64,000 nt of DNA from Candidatus Bathyarchaeia archaeon (GCA_030019335.1 JASEET010000004.1:1-64000); one strand, 5' to 3'. Counted from the stretch's first letter, positions 30,900 through 41,502 are shown. Notes: generated by a model not told the origin, from the letters alone. Made by a program: numbers and translations.

Positions 30900-31127
30900 T
30901 TGGAGACGATATTTTTGGCCAACGATAAACAAGCAATCGAAGCTGCTAAAGAATATGGAATAGAAACAAGATGGTTCACTGAAATCCTACACGACGCTTT
31001 GAAAGGCAACTACATAAAAACCGTTGAGGAATATGTCAAAACTTTAGATGCTTGCATAAAAGAAGGTTTATACCTGAGCAAAAGGCAAAGAGAAAAAGCC
31101 ATACAACAAGCATATAGCGTAAGATAG
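30900..31127 (+). pseudogene. C-terminal fragment of a PIN-like/DUF3368-type protein
   Basis: METIFLANDKQAIEAAKEYGIETRWFTEILHDALK…LYLSKRQREKAIQQAYSVR. Confidence 0.4.
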
Positions 31128-31535
31128 CCTACCACCGCTGAAGAATGTGGGCTTCCCACTCATTAAGCCTTCCATCAGGTTAAACACAAAGCAGAAAACA
31201 AAGGAAAAGACATAGAGTAAGAGCTGCAAAGAATCCACCAAAAATACGGACAAATCAGAAAAACAAACCCAAAATAAAGCCTTAATCTTTTGGCTCGTAG
31301 TGTGGACACGTTTCGTATTCCGCTGGTGAATCACAGAATTTTCTGAGTTTTAGACACCATGAAATCCGTTTAGCTCACTACATACAACGCCTTTTAGCTG
31401 TCATCTTTCACCCTACTCATTTAGACCTTCCACATTAATCAGCACTATAAAACTTCCACTTTTAGGTTTTTGTGTGCGTGTGTGCGTGCACGCTTCGGCG
31501 TTTAATAGTCTCTTTGTTTCTTTATGAGTCATGTT

Positions 31536-31982
31536 TTATCTCTCTGAAAATTCGTCATTCCAGCGCTTGCAGATTGTCCACATGAGCCTTGGCAGGTTTA
31601 AGCCGTCTGGCGGTCTTTTTGGAATAGGCTGCCGCACAAGAACATACTTCTCTCGGACAACGAACGATTTCACATCAAAATCTTGCTTCTCGCCAAACCT
31701 CTGCTCAATCGTTATCAGTCCCAACGTTAACAGCGGCTTGCGAATCTGACGGTAAAAACTTGTCCGCCTATACTTGAAGCCTTTCTCAATTCTTCCAGCC
31801 TCCAAATCCCATGCAAACTGACTTAGTTCACTGCGGGTGCATGCGCCACGCTGTTTAAGCCAGTCAAGAAACAATCTGCAAGCACGCTGAGTTTTATTAC
31901 GCGTGAAAAGAAGCTCGCAAATATCCTCTTCACTTGGAATAAGCTGCATCTTTGCTTTTCTGGTCAAACCCCTGAGGCCCAT
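31536..31982 (-). CDS. Winged-helix DNA-binding protein
   Basis: RACRLFLDWLKQRGACTRSELSQFAWDLEAG…FYRQIRKPLLTLGLI. Confidence 0.5.
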   Translation of the reverse strand: MGLRGLTRKAKMQLIPSEEDICELLFTRNKTQRACRLFLDWLKQRGACTRSELSQFAWDLEAGRIEKGFKYRRTSFYRQIRKPLLTLGLITIEQRFGEKQDFDVKSFVVREKYVLVRQPIPKRPPDGLNLPRLMWTICKRWNDEFSER

Positions 31983-32092
31983 GTCAAAACCCTCATTCCA
32001 CGCGGAAAACTAGGAAGTTGAGGGAACAACGCAACTCAATATCACTAAAAGATTTCAATGCTAAGAACCTACATAAGTTGGTAAAAAAGTTG

Positions 32093-32389
32093 TCATTCAT
32101 TTCTATCTTGGCTCTCCAAAATTTTTAGGAAGCTTGTTTTAAGCCCGATTTTCCAGTAGCCCTCAATGTCCGAGCGATAAAGGTATATTACGTTGTCCTG
32201 CCTCAGATTTTTCAATGCCTCCAGAACTTCGCCCGGATTTGCCCCGAGCTTCTCTGAAAGCTCAAACTGGCTTTTAACCAGGACAAATTTGCAGCCTGTC
32301 TCATTATAATGGTCCACCAACACTTCTACTACTTCTCTTTCCACACGATCTAAGCCTGAATTTTGAAGCGCATTAAAGCGTAAAAGCAA
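32093..32389 (-). CDS. Winged-helix-like hypothetical protein
   Basis: QFELSEKLGANPGEVLEALKNLRQDNVIYLYR. Confidence 0.45.
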   Translation of the reverse strand: MLLRFNALQNSGLDRVEREVVEVLVDHYNETGCKFVLVKSQFELSEKLGANPGEVLEALKNLRQDNVIYLYRSDIEGYWKIGLKTSFLKILESQDRNE

Positions 32390-32441
32390 TAAGCGTAGAG
32401 ATAGAATGGCAATGGGTGCATATCGTGGATGCGTATAGTTT

Positions 32442-32921
32442 ATGGTTCGAGTTTATTTGGAGCTTTCCGCATTAATAGCCTTAGCTAACCCGCTTGATTT
32501 ATTTCATAACCAAACAAAGGAGTTCTTAGATAGAATCAAGCGTCTCGGCTTTGAGCTGATATCGTGTAAGCAGGCTATAGAAATGGACTTAGCCATAGGG
32601 GTAGCCAAGAGACCGTTAAGAGTGGCTGATGCGCTCAGAATATTAGAGGTAATAGATGCCTATGGAATCAAGCTTCTAAGCCTGCATTCAAGAACCCTGC
32701 TTTTGCTCGTTAACGAGTATTTGAAGGAGACCTCACTAAAGATAGGCGACTTATTGCACTACGCTGGAGCAACCTTTTTGAATGCGGAATATCTTGCCTC
32801 ATGGAACACAGACGACTTTAACTCGCGCTTCGAAAAATCCATAAACAAAGTCAACAAGAAGAAAAACCTAAAAACTATAAAAGTGGGCACGCCAACTATA
32901 ATTTTAGAGTGGTTACTATGA
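32442..32921 (+). CDS. PIN-domain protein (toxin-like)
   Basis: MVRVYLELSALIALANPLDLFHNQTKEFLDRI…KIGDLLHYAGATFLNAEYLASWNTDDF. Confidence 0.75.
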   Translation: MVRVYLELSALIALANPLDLFHNQTKEFLDRIKRLGFELISCKQAIEMDLAIGVAKRPLRVADALRILEVIDAYGIKLLSLHSRTLLLLVNEYLKETSLKIGDLLHYAGATFLNAEYLASWNTDDFNSRFEKSINKVNKKKNLKTIKVGTPTIILEWLL

Positions 32922-33082
32922 GCAGCGTCGACACGGCAAAACAGATACATGAAGACGTAGACCAAATACTGAAGGACTTAAGCATAGAGGATCAAGAAAT
33001 AGTGCTCAAAGAAGCTCACAACATAGTTGAAAGCTTGAAAAGAATAGAGCAAATAACAAGCAAAGTTAAAGCCCAAGCCTAA
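32918..33082 (+). CDS. Small protein overlapping the PIN gene (candidate antitoxin)
   Basis: ATGA overlap with PIN stop; 54 aa MSSVDTAKQIHEDVDQILKDLSIEDQEIVLKEAHNIVESLKRIEQITSKVKAQA; absent from ORF track. Confidence 0.65.
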   Translation: MSSVDTAKQIHEDVDQILKDLSIEDQEIVLKEAHNIVESLKRIEQITSKVKAQA

Positions 33083-33674
33083 ACCAAATATTCTCCGAAC
33101 TGGTAACATCCGGACACTTTACGTTCTCTCATGCCTTCCCAAATGAGTGCGACTAATCGCCTCCTACCTTTTGCTGCAAACCATACACTTGACATTCCAA
33201 ATCAGAAAAAAGGGAGCTGCAAAAGCTTAAGCTGGGCAAGATCCAGCTTTTTCAACTCGTCTTCGCAAAGGTTAGCCTCCTGGATACTGCGAGCCTTACG
33301 CCTCTTCTGCTCCTTCAAAAGCCACTCATACAACTCTGCGTCAACGCTCTGCTGAAAAATCGGCACGCATCAACACCAACAACTATGTTAAAGCCCAAAA
33401 ATAAAAGAAATTCTGAAACTATGCTTTAATTAAACTCTTCTTTAAGAAAACGCCGAGAAAAATAGGAACCGAGGAAGTGTTAGAAGGCTCGTTTTGAGGG
33501 CGGTTTTGGATGTTTGCGGCTTCTAATTATGGCTTTGAGTCCTGTGCCCTTATCCCGTTTCTTCATTTGTCTTGTTTCAAGCTTCATTATTTCTATTTCT
33601 TTTCTCCTGTTCAGATAGGCCAACACTTCGTATTTCACGTCGCCCAAGGCAAGCAACACAATTTCAGCGTCTTT

Positions 33675-34034
33675 TTACAGGCGTTGTTCAAGCTCAACCT
33701 TCCATTCGCCTTCGCTTCCGCAGAATATCGGTTTACCCTTATTCTTGGTTACTATTAGATTTTTTCCTTTGCCTTTTTTCACCTTGCCTTTTACACCGAC
33801 TTTTTGTAGGAAATCCTTAAGAAGCACCCGCAGGCATTTTCTGGAAATGGCTTCTTCGCCTTTCACTATTATTTCATTTGCGGTTGTTTCAACTTTCACG
33901 TTCGCTTTTTCTACCAGGAACATGACTAATTCTTTTATCAAGTTGCTGCTGACTTTTTGCTCGTGGGTTTCAAGTGTTTGAAGGTTGAGGATTTGCTGTT
34001 CACCTCGCTTATTAGGACGTCGGCATCTTTGCAT
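33675..34034 (-). CDS. Possible eL22 (L22e)-like protein; true start possibly 34078 with a frameshift
   Basis: KELVMFLVEKANVKVETTANEIIVKGEEAISRKCLRVLLKDFLQKVGVK resembles the eukaryotic eL22 pattern [25 protein letters not shown]. Confidence 0.45.
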   Translation of the reverse strand: MQRCRRPNKRGEQQILNLQTLETHEQKVSSNLIKELVMFLVEKANVKVETTANEIIVKGEEAISRKCLRVLLKDFLQKVGVKGKVKKGKGKNLIVTKNKGKPIFCGSEGEWKVELEQRL

Positions 34035-34269
34035 AGACGAATAAAATCATCGAAGGTGAAAAACTTCCGTTCAGTCATCTCAATCTCACCTAAAAATATT
34101 ATAAAAGGATTGACTTTTTAGACTTCTTATTCAGTAAGTCTTCCGCTCTCTGTGGTTGTATTTTCTTCTTGAGAATATTACAGTGTAAGAATAATTGATT
34201 TTAGATGTTCCTCGTTCTAGTCTTTTGATATGGGGGATGAGTGATTCACTCACATTTGGAGAGGGCTAG

Positions 34270-35346
34270 ATGCTGTACGAGCCAGCTTTTCCGTTTCCTT
34301 TCGGATTAGCCATATTTGGGATTTGTATCAGATCAGTGAAACTTGCGAGTGGAGTGCCGGGGTCAGAATATACTGTAATTGTGCCCGTCTTCAACAAGCG
34401 TGACAGCATTGAAGGTGTGCTGTGGGCGATACGACGACAGACTCGAAAACCCGCAGAAATAATAGTAGTTAATGACGGTTCAACGGATGGCAGTTCTGAA
34501 GTCCTAGAAAGATTTGTGGAAAGAAAGGAGATTAGGTACATACACTTTCTTAATAACCATGGAAAGTCCTATGCAATTAACTGCGCCTTAAGTTCTGTCA
34601 AGACACCGTATGTGTTGATTGTTGACGGTGACACATACATATCAGCAGGGTTCGCCCACAACGCGATGCGTGGTTTCTACTCAAAGGATGTTGTAGGCGT
34701 GTGTGGCAAGGTGTTACCAAGTCGTACTTTTAGTTCTGTACAGAAAAGCAGATTAGCGGAATACCTTTACGGACAGAGGATGTACAAGCCTCTTCAGGCA
34801 AGATATAAGGGATTGTGGGTGCTTGCGGGCTGTGCCACAATGTGGAGAACATGGTGGCTTCTGAAAAATGGTGGATTTCCAAGCGACTCTGTCGTCGAAG
34901 ATCTTGAACTCACATGGAAAGCGCAGAAAGATTATCTTGTCAACTACAATCCTGACGCAATCTGCTACACAGAAGATCCAGAAACTTTAAAGTCGTACGT
35001 CAAGCAGCTCAAACGCTGGTTTAGCTGGAGACCATCGGTTCGGAAACATTTCAAAGAGGTTCGCAAAGAATTAAAGTTCACTATTCTCTGGGCCATCGGA
35101 GAATCTCTCGGTTTTTTGGCATATCTGGGTATAATGATTTACCTGTTGGTGACACTTCAGTGGACACTTGCTTGTTTAATGTTAGGTATCGATACGCTAA
35201 TACTATCCATAGTAACGTATCTTGAGGCGAGAAAAATCTTCATGGTTAAACAAGCAATGTCAGGGCTTATACGATTCTTCTTCATTCGTTATGTCAATGC
35301 CTTCCTTTTCTTTAAAGCGCTTTTAAGCCCCAGCAAAAAATGGTAA
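34270..35346 (+). CDS. Family 2 glycosyltransferase (membrane)
   Basis: YTVIVPVFNKRDSIEGVLWAIRRQTRKPAEIIVVNDGSTDGSSEVLERF; VVEDLELTW; QLKRWFSWR. Confidence 0.92.
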   Translation: MLYEPAFPFPFGLAIFGICIRSVKLASGVPGSEYTVIVPVFNKRDSIEGVLWAIRRQTRKPAEIIVVNDGSTDGSSEVLERFVERKEIRYIHFLNNHGKSYAINCALSSVKTPYVLIVDGDTYISAGFAHNAMRGFYSKDVVGVCGKVLPSRTFSSVQKSRLAEYLYGQRMYKPLQARYKGLWVLAGCATMWRTWWLLKNGGFPSDSVVEDLELTWKAQKDYLVNYNPDAICYTEDPETLKSYVKQLKRWFSWRPSVRKHFKEVRKELKFTILWAIGESLGFLAYLGIMIYLLVTLQWTLACLMLGIDTLILSIVTYLEARKIFMVKQAMSGLIRFFFIRYVNAFLFFKALLSPSKKW

Positions 35347-35633
35347 CTAGTACATAGTTACTATTGACGCTATTCATTTTTTAGAGCCTTGTTCATCCTG
35401 GAAACGCCGGAACTCTTGAACAGCTTCGTCAACGTTTTTAGCCCTTGCCAAAATATCCCTTAAAGTTCTGAGCTTTTCCTCTGGAAGAATCAAAGCAGCT
35501 TGCCTTAACAACTGCTTCTTTTGAAACTCTTCGCTCTGAACATCCTCCAAAATTGTCAGATTGGGCAGCGCTCGCCTATAGCTTTCCTCGTTCAGGGCCT
35601 AAAATAGCTACCATCCAAATATTCTGTTGAAAC

Positions 35634-36023
35634 ATGGCCTATGCACGCGCGGACTCGGCAGAAACGGGCAGACAAGCACTCAGAAAAGCAGAAAAGAAAT
35701 TCTACAACTTAGCATTAATAGACATTAAGCTTCCAGACATTGAAGGCGTAGAACTGCTCACAAAAATCAAAGAAACAAAACCGAAAATGAGGAAAAACAT
35801 CATAACCGGGTATCCAACGCTTAAGAATGCGGTTGAAGCTCTAAACAGGGGCGCAGACGCCTACATCATGAAACCATTAGACAGGGACAAAGTCTTAGCA
35901 ACTGTAGAGGAGCAGCTTGAAAAACGAAAGAAGAACAGAAAAACAACTCGTCCAATACATCAAAACCAAAGTAAAACAAATCGAACAAAGCCCCAAAAGT
36001 CCAGAAAAATGCAAAAGGGCTAA
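35634..36023 (+). pseudogene. N-terminally truncated response-regulator receiver domain
   Basis: AETGRQALRKAEKKFYNLALIDIKLPDIEGVELLTKIKETKPKM; N-terminal acidic pocket missing. Confidence 0.7.
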
Positions 36024-36033
36024 GGCGACAAAA

Positions 36034-36076
36034 CAAGCCAAAAATAAAGGGTCCTCTGGACAAGTACATCTGGTAG
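36034..36076 (+). pseudogene. Tail of Cys-rich microprotein family A (copy A1)
   Basis: KPKIKGPLDKYIW*, same as the A3 C-terminus. Confidence 0.65.
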
Positions 36077-36195
36077 TTAATATCTCCGCCAAATATTGTA
36101 TGGGCACTGATTCCAACAGTAGCTGCCCCCTTAAAAAAACAGTTCCTACACTCAACTCTATCAAAAACCTTACGCTTACTCACAAAACTTCCCAT
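36077..36195 (-). pseudogene. Cys-rich microprotein family B (copy B1, 1-nt frameshift)
   Basis: MGSFVSKRKVFDRVECRNCFFKG | SYCWNQCPYNIWRRY*. Confidence 0.65.
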
Positions 36196-36579
36196 CTGCT
36201 ATATACCAGAAACTTTCACTTTTAGTTTGTGTGTGCGTGCACGCTTCCGCGCTTTAATAGTCACTCTTTTCCTTTAAGGAACCTGTTTCTTCTTTTTTGA
36301 TGATGATAGCCTCTCCACTAACCAATCTCTATAAATCCTCCCTTTTTCATGTGCTATTAGTCTCTCTTCAGTCTCTCTACACACGCACATACTAAACTTT
36401 TCCAGCCAGACTCCTCTTCTCTCAACCGTAAGTCAAGAATGAAGACTCAGCAAACGCCTATAAGTTTCCAAGCCAAACCCGAACCCGAGTCACATCCTTC
36501 TCTTCATACATGCCAGAACCAAGCGCCAACATCTTAATATGAGGGCAAGCGCTTTATCGTTAGATGTGGTGGGAGCGAA

Positions 36580-36954
36580 TTGGTTGATGGCGTTGTTGAA
36601 AGCTCTTTGGTGACGGCTGAGGAAATCCTTAGCTATGCTGAGGAAGAGTTTGAGAAGGCTTTGAAGTCAAAGGATATGCTGCTTTACAGAAACGCCTTGG
36701 ATAAGGCCTTCCTGTCAATGATTGTTGCTGTAAACTCCTACATTAACCGTAAGCTGGGGGTAACCCCTAAATCACATAGTGAACGTAGGTCACTGCTGAG
36801 AAAAATGGAGCAGGAAGACCTTAGAGCTCTTTACAGTGACGTGATGAGGACGCTGCACGACGAAGCCTTCTACGAGGGGGTCTACAACCCAGAAGAAGCC
36901 AAATATGCCATCACATTGGTTAAGAAGATGCTGGAAGAATTTAAGAAGGACTAA
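36580..36954 (+). CDS. HEPN/PaREP1-like helical protein
   Basis: EEILSYAEEEFEKALKSKDMLLYRNALDKAFLSMIVAVNSYINRKLG. Confidence 0.5.
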   Translation: MVDGVVESSLVTAEEILSYAEEEFEKALKSKDMLLYRNALDKAFLSMIVAVNSYINRKLGVTPKSHSERRSLLRKMEQEDLRALYSDVMRTLHDEAFYEGVYNPEEAKYAITLVKKMLEEFKKD

Positions 36955-38302
36955 TACTATGAACAAGAGAGGCGTAAAACCAAGCGAGCACAAAGCTGAC
37001 CAGCTTGGGCTCACGCAGTATAGCCATCGGAATGCTCGCTCCGGCGCTGATGTTTTTCATGATTGGTGCGTAGTAGGATTCAAGGTGTAAGGTTTCTTTC
37101 TGCCAAGCCTTAAACTTCTATCGTTGTTTTTTCACCCGTTCACATGCTTTTCTGAGCGGTTAGCGGTAGATGGCTTGCCCCATACCCCAGCGAATATTGC
37201 GTAAAACGGTCAAGTCGTCCCAGACGGGTTCTAAGACGCTTATACCTTTATATCTGGGTCCCAAACGATTTTTCTTTTGGGTCTCAAAAGATTACAATAA
37301 CGTTTAAGCCGCAATACCATCTGAAACAAACCAAAATCGGATTTGACTCCGATTTTCTTCTTAACTGTTGCAATGACGTTCAAGCCGTAAGACCTCGTTC
37401 ATACTTAGGGCGTCTTCAGTTGTTTCTATAGCCTTCTCTTTTGTCTGGTCAAAGAAAATTTTTATTGTGGCCCAAAAATGTTAAATGGTGCTGAAACATG
37501 TTTAACCGAACGATTCATATTGGGTGAAAGGTGCCAAAACATGGACGTGGAAACCAAAAGATTCGTCAGGCCGCGCCTAAACGTCGATGAGCTTTGGCTC
37601 CTATACCGCCTCATCGACAGTCAATACTGGCTTTAGAGGAGGCATCCACACTCGCTTTGGAGTTTGGAGAAAGTCAGCAGGCTGAGGCGTAAGCTGTTAA
37701 GAAGCGTGAACAAGTTCCGCGAGTCCAAGTACGAAATAAGCGTGCGTGAACGGGTCTACTAATTTAAAAATGGACGTGAAAACTTCGCCATTTTACCTAC
37801 CCCTACCCCCTACGTTTTTGCGTGGCAGAACCGTAGAGAGAGCCCGCTGAAAATCGTCAACAACAGTTATCTGAATCACCACTTGTAGTCTTTCTCCCTT
37901 GGAAACTTGCATATGACTATGCCGAACATTGTTTTGACTCACCAGGGGCAATGCACAAATCTTCGCGGTTGCCATAAACTTCACGTCCTCTGGGGCAGTG
38001 GGCAACAAGCCTTAGATGACGTCTTTCGGAAGGTGTTAAAGGCTGAGGGGAACGGATACGTTGCAGCCCAGCATAGTTTAGGAAGCAGATTGGCAAAACC
38101 CAAGCCTGCAGCGGTATGCCCCACTCTCGCCGCGTTTCTTCACCTACAAGCATGATCGCGTCACATTATTGTTTGAGCTGGCCGTTCCCCTAAAACTTCG
38201 TGAACAAAAATGAGAATAAACATGATGTCTCCACGTTGAAAACGTACAGTTAAGCCCAAAAACAGTCAGGCTCAACAAACGTGAACTAACTTGCTAAGAA
38301 TA

Positions 38303-38450
38303 TAGCCCTTACGGGCTTATAGCCCCTATAGCCCTCACGGGCATTGGCAACTTCAACCTTATCCTTGGGTAGCCCCCATGGGCATATAGCCCCTCGCAAG
38401 CTGCAGGAACCCATAGACACACAGTCTTGAGGACTACAATATATAGCCCT
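38303..38450. repeat. Cluster of TATAGCCC motifs and GCCC-N4-GGGC hairpins
   Basis: GCCC-TTAC-GGGC (38305-38316), GCCC-TCAC-GGGC (38331-38342), GCCC-CCAT-GGGC (38372-38383), plus repeated ATAGCCC. Confidence 0.75.
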
Positions 38451-38950
38451 TTGAGTTTTGGAAAAAACGTCGTGTTAATGTATGAACTTTATTAGTCTCC
38501 AAATATGTCCCGGATTTAACGATTAGTGTCACTTTAAATTTTTTAATGACACTTTCAACTTAGTTCCAAGAGGAGTGTGGACAACTGCGGGTTCAAATCC
38601 GCCGGGGGACAAGCTTAAGCTGTGCGGCGCCATACATTTTTCTGAAAAGAAGCCCGCTAGAGTCTAAGTTAACATTAAACTTGAAAATCGCTGTTGGTGC
38701 TTTCATAATATTAAGAGCCGCGCCATTGAAAACAATAGATAGGTGTCTTGGGCTTAAGGGCGAAGAAACACATAGCCCCTCACGGATTTTCTCCGAAAAA
38801 AGGTCGTTTTCAACATATAGATGCGTTATTAGGATCCAAATATGTCAACACCGAAGCTAAAAGGCTAAGCTTCTGACAAGATTTTTGAGTTTAGTCCGGA
38901 AGGAACAATTCGAAGAGTTAAAGGAGTTGTTAAATAGAAAAAGAGGGAGG

Positions 38951-39379
38951 TTAAACGAATTCACGTAATATGGCACTGCGTATCGCTATGAACGCGGCTA
39001 TCTCGTGAAACGGTTCCCTAGTCTTTATGGCTTCATATCCTTCTGGCGCAAGGTGGGCCGCAAACCCTGGGGATCCCATACCAAATACAATGATATCCCA
39101 GAGTCCTAAGATCCTTCGCCTTTTCTCAGGGTCCATGTTGGGTTCTACTCGAAACGGAACGTTTGCAAAAAACGGTCGTAAAGTGTCCTGATTGAAAATC
39201 TCCCTCAGCTGTTCCTCTGGCAAGTTTTCCGCAAGCAGAGTTAACTGTTTAATCCCTTTCCTTGCATAGTCTCTGATTCGCCTGTTATATTTGCTTCTGG
39301 TATCATTGTCGTAGCCACTTTTTGTTTTGTTAAGGACATATGATGGAAAAAGATGTGAGAATAAGTGCTCGTGTACCAC
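38951..39379 (-). CDS. Hypothetical protein
   Basis: 142-aa ORF, no recognised family. Confidence 0.35.
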   Translation of the reverse strand: MVHEHLFSHLFPSYVLNKTKSGYDNDTRSKYNRRIRDYARKGIKQLTLLAENLPEEQLREIFNQDTLRPFFANVPFRVEPNMDPEKRRRILGLWDIIVFGMGSPGFAAHLAPEGYEAIKTREPFHEIAAFIAIRSAILREFV

Positions 39380-39525
39380 GCACTTTGAAAGAACTTATGC
39401 GGCAATTTGTAGCCCTCGACGTCCACATCAATGAAAGCGACCTTATCCGCGATGCTATACGTGAGAAAATTCAACGAGAAGCACCAGAGCTTTACAAACA
39501 ACTTTTCCAGGAGGCTGAAAAATGA
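39340..39525 (+). CDS. Ribbon-helix-helix (CopG-like) antitoxin/regulator
   Basis: KDVRISARVPRTLKELMRQFVALDVHINESDLIRDAIREKIQ. Confidence 0.7.
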   Translation: MMEKDVRISARVPRTLKELMRQFVALDVHINESDLIRDAIREKIQREAPELYKQLFQEAEK

Positions 39526-39831
39526 ATGAGGAAGATTTGAGATTAGTTAACAAATCGTTAAAGAAACTGTTGCTGAAATTCTGGACACAGAAGTATGGGA
39601 TGCCATTTTTGAGCTTGTCAACGGACAGGAAGCTGGGATCCTAGCATTCAAGCAACGTATAGGTGCTAAAAAAGGTATTGCTCCAAGGCCTTCTTGGAAC
39701 CCATCTAAAATTAGATGGGAGCAAGCTGAAGGCTCGAGTGGACCATATGAGCGTTCAGAAGACGTTAATAACCCAGAGTTTAAGGCGATGTTGAGGGATT
39801 TGGCTCAGCATAAGGGAAGGCTTCTCACGTG
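39522..39831 (+). pseudogene. Small accessory protein with a 1-nt frameshift
   Basis: MNEEDLRLV | KQIVKETVAEILDTEVWDAIFELVNGQEAGILAFKQRIGAKKGIAPRPSWNPSKIRWEQAEG…GRLLT*. Confidence 0.5.
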
Positions 39832-40155
39832 AAGGCTGTTTTTATTTGGTTTTCCGTTCAGGAAGCGTTGTTGAAAGGAAAAAGCAAGGAAAGGTTGCTG
39901 AAACCAAGCCTGAAACCGGTTCGCATCCGGCGGCGCAGTTTCCTGAGGATCTTAGAAACCTATTGTCGTTCGAGACATGAGCTGACGGTATAATAATTCG
40001 ACCACGCCAGTTCTTAGGCAGCGAAAATTTCGTCAAAAGTTAAGCTAACATTAACGGAGGGAAAGCATTGAGAGGCTGCAAACTCTTCCCATGGCACAAG
40101 GCAAGCAAGTATACGTCGCAGTCTCTCTATGCCCCTAAGCCCGGAGGGCTACAGT

Positions 40156-40479
40156 ATGAGTGACAGCCAGAACCATTATAAAACTTCTTTTGGAGACACT
40201 TTCTTTAGGCTTTGGGTTTCCAGGCATAGTGCTTACGCTATTCAACAACCAGACGGCTGCTACTTGAAAGTTGACGAGCCTTTAACAATTGAAGTCATCC
40301 AGAAACATTTGAAAGGCGAAATTACAGTTGGTCTTTACCAGCTTGATAGGGCTAGTCAACTTTCAAATGTTTCCAAAAACCACATGGATTTTCTAGTATC
40401 GAAGCCTACAGTGACAATCCTTAACAAAGACGGCTCAAGCATGGATGTACTGGTGAGCGGAGTTTTTCAGCATTTATAG
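40156..40479 (+). CDS. Hypothetical protein
   Basis: MSDSQNHYKTSFGDTFFRLWVSRHSAYAIQQ…; internal ATG after 40129. Confidence 0.5.
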   Translation: MSDSQNHYKTSFGDTFFRLWVSRHSAYAIQQPDGCYLKVDEPLTIEVIQKHLKGEITVGLYQLDRASQLSNVSKNHMDFLVSKPTVTILNKDGSSMDVLVSGVFQHL

Positions 40480-40541
40480 CTCTGCATGGTTAAAACGTTT
40501 AAATGGTTGAAGATTAAACTTATGAAGGAAAGGTGAAATAA

Positions 40542-40805
40542 GTGATGACCGAAGCAGGTGAGAAACTGCCTATATCTGACTTCTATAAAGTTATTGACCA
40601 TGTCACAATTTTTAAAAGTGAAAAATGGTGGGAGGCAATAGTTGTCTTCGAATCATTTGGAAAGCGGTCAATTGGCTTGTATCTTTGGCACAACAGAGAC
40701 GGCGCATGGAAAAGGAAACACAAGTTTAACATTAGGAACTTAGATGAATGGAATAAACTTAAAAATGCCATAGAACAGCTCACACCAAAACTTGTTTCAA
40801 AATAA
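40542..40805 (+). CDS. Hypothetical protein
   Basis: 87-aa ORF DFYKVIDHVTIFKSEKWWEAIVVFESFGKRSIGLYLWHNRDGAWKRKHKFNI. Confidence 0.5.
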   Translation: MMTEAGEKLPISDFYKVIDHVTIFKSEKWWEAIVVFESFGKRSIGLYLWHNRDGAWKRKHKFNIRNLDEWNKLKNAIEQLTPKLVSK

Positions 40806-40860
40806 TCTGTATATTGCTCACTTATAAGCAATTTAATAACTAACAGCCTAAACTATAATT

Positions 40861-41502
40861 ATGAAACTCATGCCCTACACATTTAAACAGCTTTTAGAGA
40901 AGATCTCAAGCGAAAAAGCTCCAGGTCCATCTCCAACATTCTCCACATTCCATATACTGCATGCAATAGAACTCATCGCAGAGAAAACAATTGGCCGCAG
41001 CAAACTGGCAGAAGAGCTAAAGGTTGGAGAAGGCACAGTGCGCACAATAATTGGACGATTGAAAGACGCTGGATTAATCACAACCTCAAAGGCAGGATGC
41101 TTACTCACAGATAAGGGCGTAAGGTTTTGGAATGAATATAAAACCGTTTTCAGAAAGAAGGTTGAGATTGGAAAAAGCGAACTAACCATTGCACGTTATA
41201 ATTTCGCAATTCTGGTTAAAAACTGTGGAGATAAAGTTAAATCAGGTATGGAGCAACGTGACGCAGCCATAATGGTGGGTGCAAGGGGCGCCACAACAAT
41301 CATGTTCAAGAAGAGGTGCCTAATAGTTCCATCTGTAAGCAATGATGTAGCTAAGGATTTTCCAGACGCGGCAAACCAGATACTTAGGCTTCTTCAGCCT
41401 GAAGAAAATGATGTGATAATTATTGGAAGCGCTGATAGTTTAGGAAAAGCTGAGTATGGCACATTAGCGGCGGCTTGGACTCTGATCAACGATTGTGGTT
41501 AA
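40861..41502 (+). CDS. DUF4443-type protein with N-terminal wHTH
   Basis: TIGRSKLAEELKVGEGTVRTIIGRLKDAGLITTSKAG; C-terminal GARGATTIMFKKRCLIVP. Confidence 0.75.
   Translation: MKLMPYTFKQLLEKISSEKAPGPSPTFSTFHILHAIELIAEKTIGRSKLAEELKVGEGTVRTIIGRLKDAGLITTSKAGCLLTDKGVRFWNEYKTVFRKKVEIGKSELTIARYNFAILVKNCGDKVKSGMEQRDAAIMVGARGATTIMFKKRCLIVPSVSNDVAKDFPDAANQILRLLQPEENDVIIIGSADSLGKAEYGTLAAAWTLINDCG

Noticed and set aside
38575-38615. tRNA 3'-half-like sequence (gcgggttcaaatccgccgggggaca), a possible att remnant
   Set aside because: The T-loop TTCAAAT is present, but the stem pairs properly only as 4 bp with an 8-nt loop and no acceptor partner was found; too weak without a tRNA search.
39905-39945. Second T-arm-like hairpin aaaccggttcgcatccggcggcgca
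   Set aside because: Loop TTCGCAT departs from tRNA consensus and no other tRNA parts are nearby.
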